Assembly: GCA_963791625.1 (NCBI GenBank)
Contig: CAWBTA010000006.1
Coordinates: 1,116,001 to 1,180,000 of the forward strand
Reading direction: 5' to 3'
Source: JANMCE01 sp963791625
GTDB lineage: Bacteria; Actinomycetota; Acidimicrobiia; Acidimicrobiales; Ilumatobacteraceae
Length of the DNA: 64,000 nt
Positions 53,654 to 61,894 of the stretch are shown in pieces. Numbering within the stretch: position 1 is the stretch's first letter; the number at the start of each line of letters is the position of its first letter. Under the pieces are notes generated by a model. That model saw only the letters and a list, made by a program, of their open reading frames with translations. It did not search any database and was not told where the DNA came from. Made by a program: the position numbers and the translations under genes.

Positions 53654-55397
53654 ATGTCCCGCAGGATTGAACTCGAACTCACCAGTAATCGTGGTGACGG
53701 CACCTGGACCTGGCGTGCCGTTGGCGCCCGCGAACCGAAGGGAATCCTGAACGGCACGCTCTTGCCCGGCGATGCCAAGGTGGGCGATACCCACCGGGCG
53801 GAAGCCGACTTTGATCTTGATGGCATCACGGTGCTGTCGGTGCTGCCTGCCAAGGGCGCCCGCAAGGAGGCGGCCAAGCTTGAGCTCATGGGCTCCAGCA
53901 AGCCGTTCGAACCGGTGCTGCAGACGCTGGCGGCCAAGGGCAGCGGGCCGCGCCGTGACTTCGGTGATCGTGCCGATCGCCCACCGCCGCGGCGACCGTC
54001 CCGACCGTCCGTCCCGTGGCCCGCGCCCCGAGGGTGCGGCCGGTGATCGTCCGCCTCGCGGCCCGCGTACCGAAGGTGATCGCCCGCCTCGTGGCCCGCG
54101 TCCAGAAGGGGATCGCCCCGCTCGTGGGCCGCGCCCCGAGGGAGATCGTGGTCCCCGTCAGGCTCGCCCGGCGTACGCCGAGGCGCCCCAGAAGCCCAAG
54201 GCCAAGCGCCTTCGCGCTGGCAAGGCCCACCGCAACGCGGTGCTTGCTGCCCTCCCCGAAGAACACAAGCCCATCGCCGAGCAGGTTCTGCGCGGTGGCA
54301 TTCCGGCCGTGCGCCAGGCACTCAGCGAGCAGAACGACGCGCTGAAGGCCGCTGGCCAGAGCGAGATCAAGCCAGCTGGCGTGCTGCAGCTTGCCGAGAC
54401 GCTGCTGCCGTCGCTTCGTGTGGCTGAGTGGCTCGACCGGGCCGAAGCGGCTAAGGCCGATGTGCAGGAACTCGATCTGCGCGACCTGCGCTCAGTCGTT
54501 GTTGCCGGTGACGAACCCATCGTGGCCCGTGAGGAGTCCACCCGAGCACTGGCGGCCGATCTCAAGGCTGCGCTGAACCTTCGCCAAGAGAACGAGCACA
54601 GTGACTGGCTCGGAGAGATCACCGATTCGATCAAGACCGGTAAATCCATCCGTGCTCTGCGTCTGTCGTCGCGTCCTCCGAAGGCCGGCGTTCGCTTTCC
54701 TCCGGAACTGTCGGTCCAGCTCGCCGCGGCCACCATCACCACGCTGTCGCCCGATGCCGGCAGCGACCGCTGGGTAGCCGTGCTTGATGCGCTGGCGTTC
54801 TCGCCCGTGCGCAATCAGGTGGTGCCCACGGGCATCCCGGCCAATCCGAGCGAAGAACTGCAGTCGACGGTCAAGCGGCTGGCCCGCCAGCTCCCGGCGA
54901 TTGCTGCCATGTTCGGTGTGGACGCTCCGGCTGGCAGCACCGGTCGGGCCCCTCGCCCGCCCCGCAAGCCGGGCCTGCGCCCGCCCGCTCCGCCGGCCAC
55001 GGGCGACACTGGCTCGGCTGCTTCAGAGACGCCGACCGCAGAGGCCGTCGAGGCCCCAACCGCCGAGACTGTTGAGACCGTGCTGACCGAAGCCCCGACG
55101 GCGATCGAAGCTCCGGCCGAGATCGCAGCCGTCGAGGCCCCGGCCGCCGTTGTCGCCGAGACACCTGCTGTTGTTGAGACGGTCGCAGAATCCCCTGCCC
55201 CCGCCGAGACCGCCGTGGCTGCCTACGAGTTGCCTGCTGACAGTCCTGGCGTGACGTACCGCATCGTCGAGGATCCGGCGGAGGCGGCGGCGCTTACCGC
55301 CAGCCCCGACGCCCATGTGATTGAGACGCCCGCCGAGGTGGCTGCGTTGGTCGAAGCTGACCATGTTGCCCAAGGCGACGGCCCAACCGAGGGCTAA
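53654..55397 (+). CDS. Hypothetical protein with Arg-Gly-Pro repeats and DUF-like central domain; one frameshift
   Basis: ATG 53654 starts MSRRIELELTSNRGDGTWTW, then EPKGILNGTLLPGDAKVGDT and FDLDGITVLSVLP, a small beta domain. One extra base near 53985-53998 shifts the frame. Restoring it gives RRGDRPDRPSRGPRPEG and three GDRPPRGPRxE repeats, then KAKRLRAGKAHRNAVLAALP, a helical domain with VLRGGIPAVRQALSEQND and LAETLLPSLRVAEWLDRAE. The C-terminus (about 150 residues) is Ala/Glu/Pro/Thr-rich. The RG/RP repeats and basic block suggest RNA or nucleic-acid binding; function is unknown. Confidence 0.7.
54042..54140 (+). repeat. 33-bp tandem repeat (three units) encoding GDRPPRGPR repeats
   Basis: Units start at 54042, 54075 and 54108, each 33 bp. 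They encode the 11-residue unit Gly-Asp-Arg-Pro-Pro-Arg-Gly-Pro-Arg-x-Glu with small variations. A degenerate fourth unit follows at 54141. Confidence 0.85.
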
Positions 55398-55490
55398 CGA
55401 CGACACCGGCGACCAGGCCGTCATGCAGCGAAGTGAAATCCGCCCGCGCCGTCACCGGCTCGGGCGGTTTCGCGCGCGTAGGCTGACCGA

Positions 55491-56267
55491 ATGGTTGAGT
55501 ACGAAGTCATTGGACGCATCGCCGTCATTACCCTGAACCGTCCCGAAGCTCGCAACGCCATCAACGGCGAGGTCGCGATCGCGATGGAAGCGGCGATCGA
55601 CAAGATGGAGGAAGACGACGAGGTTTGGGTGGGCGTCCTGCGGGCGAACACAGAAGGACAGGAGCGCCCGGTCTTTTGCGCCGGCGCCGACTTGAAAGCC
55701 ATCAACTCAGGGCAGGGTGCCACCCTGGCCACCGCCAAAGGAGGCTTTGCGGGCGTCGTCTACCGCGACCGAAAGAAGCCGCTGATCGCTGCCGTTGATG
55801 GTCTTGCCACCGCCGGCGGCTGCGAGATTGTGCTGTCGTGCGACATGGTGGTTGCCTCGACCCGTGCTTCGTTTGGTCTGGCTGAAGCGAAGCGAAACCT
55901 GGTCGCCGGAGCCGGTGGGCTGTACCGCCTGCCCCACGCCATCGGACGCAACGTTGCGATGGAGCTGATCCTGACCGGAGAGCCGCTTGCGGCCGAGCGT
56001 GCCCATCAACTCGGTCTTGTGAACCGCCTCGTTGAGCCAGGCCAGGCGTACAACGCGGCCATGGCGCTTGCTGGCCAAGTGACGGCCGCTGCTCCCATGG
56101 CCGTGTGGGAAAGCCGCAAGGTGGTTCTGGCCAGCACCTATGCCGATGAGGCCACGCTGCGCAAAATGACCAATGAAGCGTTCGCCCGCGTTATGGGCTC
56201 GGAAGACCTCAAAGAAGGTCTCACTGCCTTCATCGAAAAGCGCCCACCAAACTGGCAGGGGCGATAG
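55491..56267 (+). CDS. Enoyl-CoA hydratase/isomerase (crotonase) family protein
   Basis: This 258-residue protein begins MVEYEVIGRIAVITLNRPEA. It has FCAGADLKAIN, forming the oxyanion hole for the acyl-CoA thioester, and AAVDGLATAGGCEIVLSCD, with FGLAEAKRNLVAGAGGLYRL further on. The family hydrates or isomerises acyl-CoAs. Substrate is unknown. TAGGCT lies 6 nt before ATG 55491. Confidence 0.9.
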   Translation: MVEYEVIGRIAVITLNRPEARNAINGEVAIAMEAAIDKMEEDDEVWVGVLRANTEGQERPVFCAGADLKAINSGQGATLATAKGGFAGVVYRDRKKPLIAAVDGLATAGGCEIVLSCDMVVASTRASFGLAEAKRNLVAGAGGLYRLPHAIGRNVAMELILTGEPLAAERAHQLGLVNRLVEPGQAYNAAMALAGQVTAAAPMAVWESRKVVLASTYADEATLRKMTNEAFARVMGSEDLKEGLTAFIEKRPPNWQGR

Positions 56268-56279
56268 CCGAGAAGGCTA
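56265..56279. terminator. Stop-codon hairpin between convergent genes
   Basis: TAGCC-GAGAA-GGCTA is a perfect 5-bp stem with a 5-nt loop. Its arms contain the TAG stops of both the crotonase and the convergent GNAT gene. No T-run follows, so it may work as a weak bidirectional terminator or protect mRNA ends. Confidence 0.4.
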
Positions 56280-56726
56280 AAGCGACTTGCTGACCGTAAT
56301 GGAGCGAGCGACCATGCCGAAGGTTTCGAAGAAGTTCTTCGTGTGCCGATCTCCGGGGAGCGCAACAGCGTCGAGCGTGGTGCACTTACGGTCGCGCGCC
56401 CAGTCAATGGCTTGGTTGAGCAGTTCCTCGCCGACGCCCAGTTCGCGTGCTTCGGGTTCCACATAAATGGCTTCGACCCGCGCTGCGGTAGCTGCCGATG
56501 ACACGACGGCATAACCAATCACGGCATCATCGATCAGGCCGGCGAGCACCACCACGTCAGGCGACCCGAACCGACTGGACAGGGTCCACGCGACGCCGTC
56601 TACATCAAGGTGCACCGCCCCACCGCGCACCGGCCGCACGATGTCCCGAGCCTCGGCCTCAAGCGAGCGGAGCGTTGGCAGGTCATCGGTCGTAGCGACC
56701 CGCGCGCTGATCTCGATCGGCGTCAC
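56277..56726 (-). CDS. GNAT-family N-acetyltransferase
   Basis: This 149-residue protein has the acetyl-CoA motif near VEAIYVEPEARELGVGEELL and LLNQAIDWARDRKCTTLDAV, then DRHTKNFFETFGMV, all typical of GNAT folds. The residues before the loop (Glu-Ala-Ile-Tyr-Val) form the strand that contacts CoA. Substrate is unknown. GTG 56726 overlaps the stop of the next upstream gene (GTGA). Confidence 0.82.
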   Translation of the reverse strand: MTPIEISARVATTDDLPTLRSLEAEARDIVRPVRGGAVHLDVDGVAWTLSSRFGSPDVVVLAGLIDDAVIGYAVVSSAATAARVEAIYVEPEARELGVGEELLNQAIDWARDRKCTTLDAVALPGDRHTKNFFETFGMVARSITVSKSL

Positions 56727-57133
56727 GCGCTGAGCTGATCGACGCGGCCGAGGACGGTGCGACGGTTGCGATGGGCCTTTTCATGCTCGGCCACTCGGTT
56801 CCGCTCGGTGGGCGTTAGGGCATCAAGCAGCCCAATGATTTGGGCGGCGGTCAGGGAGTCATAGTTCGCGATAGGCAGCGGTGAAACAACGACGGTGTCG
56901 ATCGGCACATCGGTGGTTGCGGGCTTTGGCTTCAGAAGCTTCTCGACCTCGCCGCGGGCCTGATTGACGGTCATGGTTCCGATCATGCGTGCCGAATTGA
57001 TCTGCTGGTTGACCTCTTTCAGGCCAACCAGTTTCACCTTGGGGAGGTTGTCGCAAAACGCGAGCACCAGCCCAATCGGCGCGAAAAGCGCCAATTCGAT
57101 CAGCTGTTCGAGCGGAGGCCTGGGCTCGGTCAT
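56723..57133 (-). CDS. Hypothetical protein (136 residues)
   Basis: It begins MTEPRPPLEQLIELALFAPI with one amphipathic or hydrophobic helix, then a Lys/Val-rich middle and a C-terminal Arg-rich helix (LLDALTPTERNRVAEHEKAH). A region resembling small membrane-associated actinobacterial proteins is present, but I do not recognise a named family. It is co-translated with the GNAT gene. TAGAAC, one base off the TANNNT pattern, lies 6 nt before ATG 57133. Confidence 0.7.
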   Translation of the reverse strand: MTEPRPPLEQLIELALFAPIGLVLAFCDNLPKVKLVGLKEVNQQINSARMIGTMTVNQARGEVEKLLKPKPATTDVPIDTVVVSPLPIANYDSLTAAQIIGLLDALTPTERNRVAEHEKAHRNRRTVLGRVDQLSA

Positions 57134-57142
57134 GACAACGTT

Positions 57143-57619
57143 CTACACGCAGTCGCTACAAAGCTTCTTCTTGGCGTCTGCGAGTTGACCGGGATGCTTC
57201 ACCAGGAAGCAGGACTGGCACACGAATTCGCCGGGGCGCTTGGGCTGGATGCGATCGACCGGATCACCGCGGTCATCGACCTCTACTTCTTCGTCATCCT
57301 CGTCCGGCTCCTCCTCAGAGGTGACCAGGCGATCCTTCAGAATGGTGTCGAGATCGGCCTCGACGTCATCGGGATCGACGATGTCGTCATCGTCGTCCTC
57401 CTCATCGGTGGTGGCGAGTCGGCGGGTGGTCGCTGCTGGCTCCTCCTCGATGTCTTCGACATCGTCGATGACGCTGTCGTCGTCAACGACGAACGCATCA
57501 TCTTCCTCATCGACCTCAAGGTCTTCTTCGTCAAGATCGTCGGGATCGACCAGGTCGTCGACCAGGTCCTCCTCTTCGAATTCGATTTCTTCTTCGGGGA
57601 TCTCGTCTTCATCAGCCAT
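57143..57619 (-). CDS. Highly acidic zinc-ribbon-like protein (DUF4193 type)
   Basis: The first about 115 of 158 residues are mostly Asp and Glu with a few hydrophobics (VDDLVDPDDLDEEDLEVDEE). The C-terminus has CQSCFLVKHPGQL then CSDC, a four-cysteine zinc-ribbon-like motif. This layout matches the DUF4193 proteins common in actinobacteria; their role is unknown, possibly as a transcription-associated or basic-protein-binding factor. TATGAT lies 11 nt before ATG 57619. Confidence 0.85.
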   Translation of the reverse strand: MADEDEIPEEEIEFEEEDLVDDLVDPDDLDEEDLEVDEEDDAFVVDDDSVIDDVEDIEEEPAATTRRLATTDEEDDDDDIVDPDDVEADLDTILKDRLVTSEEEPDEDDEEVEVDDRGDPVDRIQPKRPGEFVCQSCFLVKHPGQLADAKKKLCSDCV

Positions 57620-57666
57620 GACGGGGCGGCATCATACGAGGTTCCGCGACGAAAAGCGCCACACCA

Positions 57667-58371
57667 TCAGGCTGCATTCAAAAACATCACGCGACGCGTC
57701 AAGATCTTGCGGGCGTACTGCCGGCCAGAACGGCTCGGTCCGGACCGTCGTACGGAGCTTTCGCCCTCAAAATAGGCTGCTAACGCCTGTTCTCCGTTTC
57801 CGGGAAAGGCCACGATGAGGTAACGCAGATAGTGGGCAGTCATTCGTAAATTGTCCCGCAGGTTGCGCGGATCAAGCCCTGGTTCGTCCATGATCGAGCC
57901 GGAAATGTACCGCGAGGTCCGTGGGAGGAGCTGGCCGACACCCACCGCTCGGTCAGCTGAACGGGCTCCCTGAGTCCACCGGGACTCGGTATAGGCCAGG
58001 GCCATCAGCAGATCGACGGAAACTCCAGCCTCCTTCGCACTGGCCCGGAACAGCGGGATCAACGCCCGCTTCTCTGCCGTGTTGATGTCCGATGGAAGCA
58101 CTCCCGTCGGAGAGGAAGGCGCAACGACGTCGGTCGGGACCTTGAGCACCTGTCCGGGGCGGATCACGGACTTAGCAGTAATGGTATTGGCTTGAAGGAG
58201 GCTTCTGAGCGACACGCCGAATCGGGAGGCGATACCGGACAAGGTGTCCCCCGACTTCACCGTGTAGTTTGCGCTGGCCGCAGCGGGCGCAGCAGCTGCG
58301 AGCGTCGGCGTGCCAAGGAACAGGCCGCTCGCAAGAGCGGCGACACGAATAAGGCGACGGAAAAGGGGCAA
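57667..58371 (-). CDS. Secreted LysM + lytic transglycosylase (SLT) protein
   Basis: The N-terminal signal peptide (LFRRLIRVAALASGLFLG, then an AAAAPA-like cleavage site) is followed by one LysM repeat (NYTVKSGDTLSGIASRFGVS) and an SLT domain. The catalytic Glu is probably in LMALAYTESRWTQGARS. AVGVGQLLPRTSRYI follows. It cleaves peptidoglycan glycan strands. TTG 58371 has GGAGG 8 nt upstream and is preferred; GTG 58386 is an alternative. Confidence 0.85.
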   Translation of the reverse strand: MPLFRRLIRVAALASGLFLGTPTLAAAAPAAASANYTVKSGDTLSGIASRFGVSLRSLLQANTITAKSVIRPGQVLKVPTDVVAPSSPTGVLPSDINTAEKRALIPLFRASAKEAGVSVDLLMALAYTESRWTQGARSADRAVGVGQLLPRTSRYISGSIMDEPGLDPRNLRDNLRMTAHYLRYLIVAFPGNGEQALAAYFEGESSVRRSGPSRSGRQYARKILTRRVMFLNAA

Positions 58372-58448
58372 CGCAAAAACCTCCACGGATCCGCCCGCAG
58401 CGAGCAGTGTACTGCCCACGGCCCGTGTTGCGTCTTCGCCCGTGGGCG

Positions 58449-60056
58449 TCAGTCGGTTGACAGGCTCCTGCGCCTTTCGGCCTGTCGTTCAGCCTGCAAC
58501 CGTTCGAGACCGGGGTCGGCCGAGTTCACGTGGGTCATCGCTGCCGCAATGGCTTGGTGGCCGGCCTGCTCGGCGATAAGCCGGTGCATCTCCAGACACA
58601 CTCGGCGATACGAGGGATGACCCTGCGGCGCGGTGCGTAGCTCCAGCATGTGCATTGCTTCGCGGGCGTTGAACTGCATGATGTAGCGAACCCGGTACGC
58701 CATGGACACACTGTAGGAAGCCTCCGCCGGAAACTCCGGAGACAACGCCGCGTACAGATCGGCCGATCGCTCCATAGTCTCGTTGAAGAGATCGGCGACT
58801 CCGGCTTCATCGACGAGATCGGGTCGGCTGAAGCCGTGGGCAGGTGACAGTCGCTGCCAATCGATGGTCATCAGGCGATGACGTTGGAGGTCACGGAAGG
58901 CTCCGTAATCACCGAGAACGTCAAAGCGGTAGTCGGTGCGCTCGAAGGCTCGCCCGGGCTTGTGGCGTCGATTCTGACGGTCTCCGACCGATGCGCGCAG
59001 CACGCTTGCCTTGTCGTCGGTAGACATCGTGCGGACCTTGGCCAGTATCTGCTCTTCCGACAACGACAGGTGAGGGTAGAGCGTGGCGGCGACGAGTTTG
59101 GCCTCGCCGTCGGGGTCCCAGTCGAGCAGCGTGACTTCGGCTACATCGTGCGGCGCAACATCGGCGAACAACCCGTGTGCCACGGCGGCGGTTGCGTCGC
59201 GAGTAGAGGCCAGATAGTGCGACCAGACCACGCCACGATCGGGCAGGTCAACGCGTCGCATGAAGGTCGGGATGACCTTCCGGAGTTCCACCAACATGAG
59301 GTCCGCGTAGGCACGGGCCTCGGGTAGCGGGTGGGCCCGCATGCGCAGCAACAGGTTCTCGTAGCCCTGACCCGATCCGTAGATACCCAGGTTCGACAGC
59401 GTCGATGCCGGCAACATGCCACGGGCCGCGTCAAGAGCCTTGGCCCGGATGGCTTGGCGGTACACGAAGTCACTATCGGTCGGCAGCTGCGGCACGGTTG
59501 CGCGCAGGTGGTCGATGACCGCCTGCACGACGGTCGTGTAAGCCTCGAACGTGCGGTCCATGTCGGCCACGTAGCGGGTGCCGAGCCCGCTGCTCAAAAT
59601 GCCAGGATCACGATGGAAGCGATACCTACCTCCGAGCCGCAGGTCGTAGTTGATATAGCGGGTGCTCTGCTCGATGTACGACAGCAGGCGGCCCCATTCG
59701 AGGATCTTGGTGAGTACGTTCGAGGCCTGTTCACACGCCAGGTGGACCCCGCCGAGCTGCGCGATCGAATCGTCGCCGTACTCCACGAAGTTCTTCTCGT
59801 AGAATGCCTCAGCTCGCCCAATACCGACGGTTGCGTCCACACCGTCGTCGCCCGACACGTCGAGGTCACCGACGAACTCGTCGAGAAAGAGCCGCCGCAG
59901 GCTCTTCGGGCTTCGTGAATAGCGCGACATGAGTGCGCCTTTTACGAGTTCGGGCAGATTGACGAGGGCGAAAACGGGCCCATCTACGTTAGTGAAATAC
60001 CGTCGGAGGAGGTCAACTTCGGGCGCGGTGAACTCTTCCGGCAGATACGGTGTCAC
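58449..60056 (-). CDS. Tandem ThyX-like protein (two FAD-dependent thymidylate synthase-type halves)
   Basis: This 535-residue protein has two ThyX-like halves, each about the size of a normal ThyX. The first has DSIAQLGGVHLACEQASNVL, SYIEQSTRYINY, DAARGMLPASTLSNLGIYG and REARAYADLML-type helices. The second has FRDLQRHRLMTIDWQRLSPA and QFNAREAMHMLELRTAPQGH. The catalytic signature RHRx7S is altered: RHR is followed by a nine-residue gap to Ser. This may be inactive or a different activity. No ThyA is visible in the window. GTG 60056 has TAAGCT 7 nt upstream. Confidence 0.8.
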   Translation of the reverse strand: MTPYLPEEFTAPEVDLLRRYFTNVDGPVFALVNLPELVKGALMSRYSRSPKSLRRLFLDEFVGDLDVSGDDGVDATVGIGRAEAFYEKNFVEYGDDSIAQLGGVHLACEQASNVLTKILEWGRLLSYIEQSTRYINYDLRLGGRYRFHRDPGILSSGLGTRYVADMDRTFEAYTTVVQAVIDHLRATVPQLPTDSDFVYRQAIRAKALDAARGMLPASTLSNLGIYGSGQGYENLLLRMRAHPLPEARAYADLMLVELRKVIPTFMRRVDLPDRGVVWSHYLASTRDATAAVAHGLFADVAPHDVAEVTLLDWDPDGEAKLVAATLYPHLSLSEEQILAKVRTMSTDDKASVLRASVGDRQNRRHKPGRAFERTDYRFDVLGDYGAFRDLQRHRLMTIDWQRLSPAHGFSRPDLVDEAGVADLFNETMERSADLYAALSPEFPAEASYSVSMAYRVRYIMQFNAREAMHMLELRTAPQGHPSYRRVCLEMHRLIAEQAGHQAIAAAMTHVNSADPGLERLQAERQAERRRSLSTD

Positions 60057-60114
60057 GGCGCTGAGCTTACGGCCCGACCCGGCCCTCCCGTGGGATTCCC
60101 GGCCGTGGCCCGTC

Positions 60115-61296
60115 TCAGCCGGCGGCGAACTCGGCCCTGGCGGCTTGTACCAGGGTGGCGTTGGTCCACAGGTCTAAGACAGTCAGGGCCATTGCCTTGG
60201 CCCCGTCGAGAACAGCGCGGTCCCCCTCTTCTCCGCCGGCGTACGCAGCGAACTTGTGCGAGTGGATCGGCACCCCGGCAGGAGCAACCTGCAGCATGGG
60301 GTGAATGGAGGGCACCAGATAGCTGATGTTGCCCATGTCGGTGGAGCCCACAACCTTTTGTCCCATCCGAGGGTCACGCAAGGTGCGACCCACGTGCGAT
60401 GCATTGGCGATGAAGGAGCCAAGCATGGCTGCGTTGTCGCGCATGTCGGAGTAGGCCTCGGCGCCCGTCTTCCATTCGATCTGGCATCCGCAACCCGCCG
60501 CACTGGCACCCGCCTCAAGACAGGTCTGCACCCGTTGCTTGAGTGGCTGCAGGCTCTCCACCGTTGGCGATCGCACGTACCACATCGCTTCGGCCCGGTG
60601 GGGCACGATGTTGGCCTTGTCCCCGCCGTGGGTGAAGATGCCGTGGACCCGTTCGTCGGTGCCAATGTGCTGACGCAACGCCGCGACGTTGTTGTAGCCA
60701 AGCACTGCGGCGTCGAGCGCGTTGCGGCCCATCCACGGTGCCGCAGCGGCGTGGGCGGCCAGACCCTCATAAGTGGCGATCAGCTTTTGCAGCGCGACCG
60801 TATTCATGGCGATCAGGTCGGCGTCAGCCGGGTGGATCATCATGGCGGCCTCAACACCGTCGAACGCGCCGCGTTCGGCCATGACGATTTTGCCGCCTCC
60901 ACCCTCCTCAGCTGGCGTGCCCAGGATGGTCAATCGGCCACCTGTTGCCTCGGCCACTGCTGCCGCCGCCAGCCCGGCGCCCAGGCCAGCCGACGCAATG
61001 ATGTTGTGACCGCAGGCGTGCCCGATCTCGGGCAGCGCGTCGTACTCCAACAGCACCGCGATCAACGGCCCGTCGCCTGAGCCCGCCATGGCCCGGAATG
61101 CCGTCGGAACATCGAACGCGCCCCGTTCGGTGTCGAGCCCGGCGTCGCTCAAGGCGGACGTGAGCACGTCATGGGCGTGATGCTCTTCGAAGCCCAACTC
61201 GGGGTTGTCGTGAATCGAATGCGACACGTCAAGCAGCATCCCCGCGTGCCGGTCGACATAGTCGGTGATCTGGGCTCGAAGCGTTTCAGTGGTCAC
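60115..61296 (-). CDS. M20-family metal-dependent amidohydrolase/peptidase
   Basis: This protein of about 393 residues has the M20D pattern of HDNPELGFEEHHAHD, EIGHACGHNIIASAGLGAG, LGTPAEEGGGGKIVMAERG, and a dimerisation or lid domain inserted before the C-terminal half. Metal ligands are the His/Cys of GHACGH and the Glu pair of PAEE. M20D members hydrolyse N-acyl or amidobenzoyl substrates. GTG 61296 is chosen because TAACGT lies 7 nt upstream; GTG 61305 is the longer alternative. Confidence 0.85.
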   Translation of the reverse strand: MTTETLRAQITDYVDRHAGMLLDVSHSIHDNPELGFEEHHAHDVLTSALSDAGLDTERGAFDVPTAFRAMAGSGDGPLIAVLLEYDALPEIGHACGHNIIASAGLGAGLAAAAVAEATGGRLTILGTPAEEGGGGKIVMAERGAFDGVEAAMMIHPADADLIAMNTVALQKLIATYEGLAAHAAAAPWMGRNALDAAVLGYNNVAALRQHIGTDERVHGIFTHGGDKANIVPHRAEAMWYVRSPTVESLQPLKQRVQTCLEAGASAAGCGCQIEWKTGAEAYSDMRDNAAMLGSFIANASHVGRTLRDPRMGQKVVGSTDMGNISYLVPSIHPMLQVAPAGVPIHSHKFAAYAGGEEGDRAVLDGAKAMALTVLDLWTNATLVQAARAEFAAG

Positions 61297-61322
61297 CCCG
61301 ACCACGTTACGGCACTCAGGGT

Positions 61323-61894
61323 TCAGATGACGACGGTGAGCGCGTCTGGCTCGACGGTGATGGTGAAGTCGGTGAGGGTGGTGACGTGTTCACCGTCGAG
61401 CCAGATTTTGGTCGGCCGATTGAGGTGGAAGTCGGCGGTGCTCACGCGGCGCTGGGCGATCAACGGGTGCGGCACATGCGTGCCGGTGGCCAGCCGTTTG
61501 CGCGCCTTCAGCCGGTCGCCGAGACCCATCGAGATCTCAAGCACGTCGACGACGCCGTCGTTCGGGTGGCTCCGCGGCGCAACGTCCCAGCTGCCGATGA
61601 ACTGTGCGTTCATCACGATCGTGATCGGGCCGTGGAGCCAACCATTGCGGGCAATACAGTGCGCGACAAACAACTCGTCCACTCCTTGCGTCGTGAGACG
61701 GCAAAGGTCGATCGGGAACACCATCGACATCGACCCCGACCCATTCAGCGTCCTGCAAAGATCGCCACCGACAATGCCGACCACACGCGCACCTTCGCCC
61801 ACAAGGGCACGAAGGTCGGCGTTCGAGCGGGCCACAGGCGCGGCAGGCGGAAGGATGCCGGGCGTACCCCAGTCCTTTCCTTTCTGGATGACCA
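61323..61894 (-). CDS. Stand-alone DAGK-like C-terminal domain protein
   Basis: This 190-residue protein begins VVIQKGKDWGTPGILP at GTG 61894, directly after the helicase stop (TAG) with no gap. The segments WLHGPITIVMNAQFIGSWDV, HPNDGVVDVLEISMGLGDRL and the end KIWLDGEHVTTLTDFTITVE resemble the C-terminal domain of diacylglycerol kinase-like proteins. The N-terminal nucleotide-binding part with its GGDGT motif is missing. The frame opens upstream only through the helicase in another frame. Function is unknown, and kinase activity is doubtful. Confidence 0.7.

Noticed and set aside
54042..54140. Tandem repeat as a CRISPR array
   Set aside because: The units are contiguous, without unique spacers, lie in a coding frame and encode a protein repeat; no cas gene is near.
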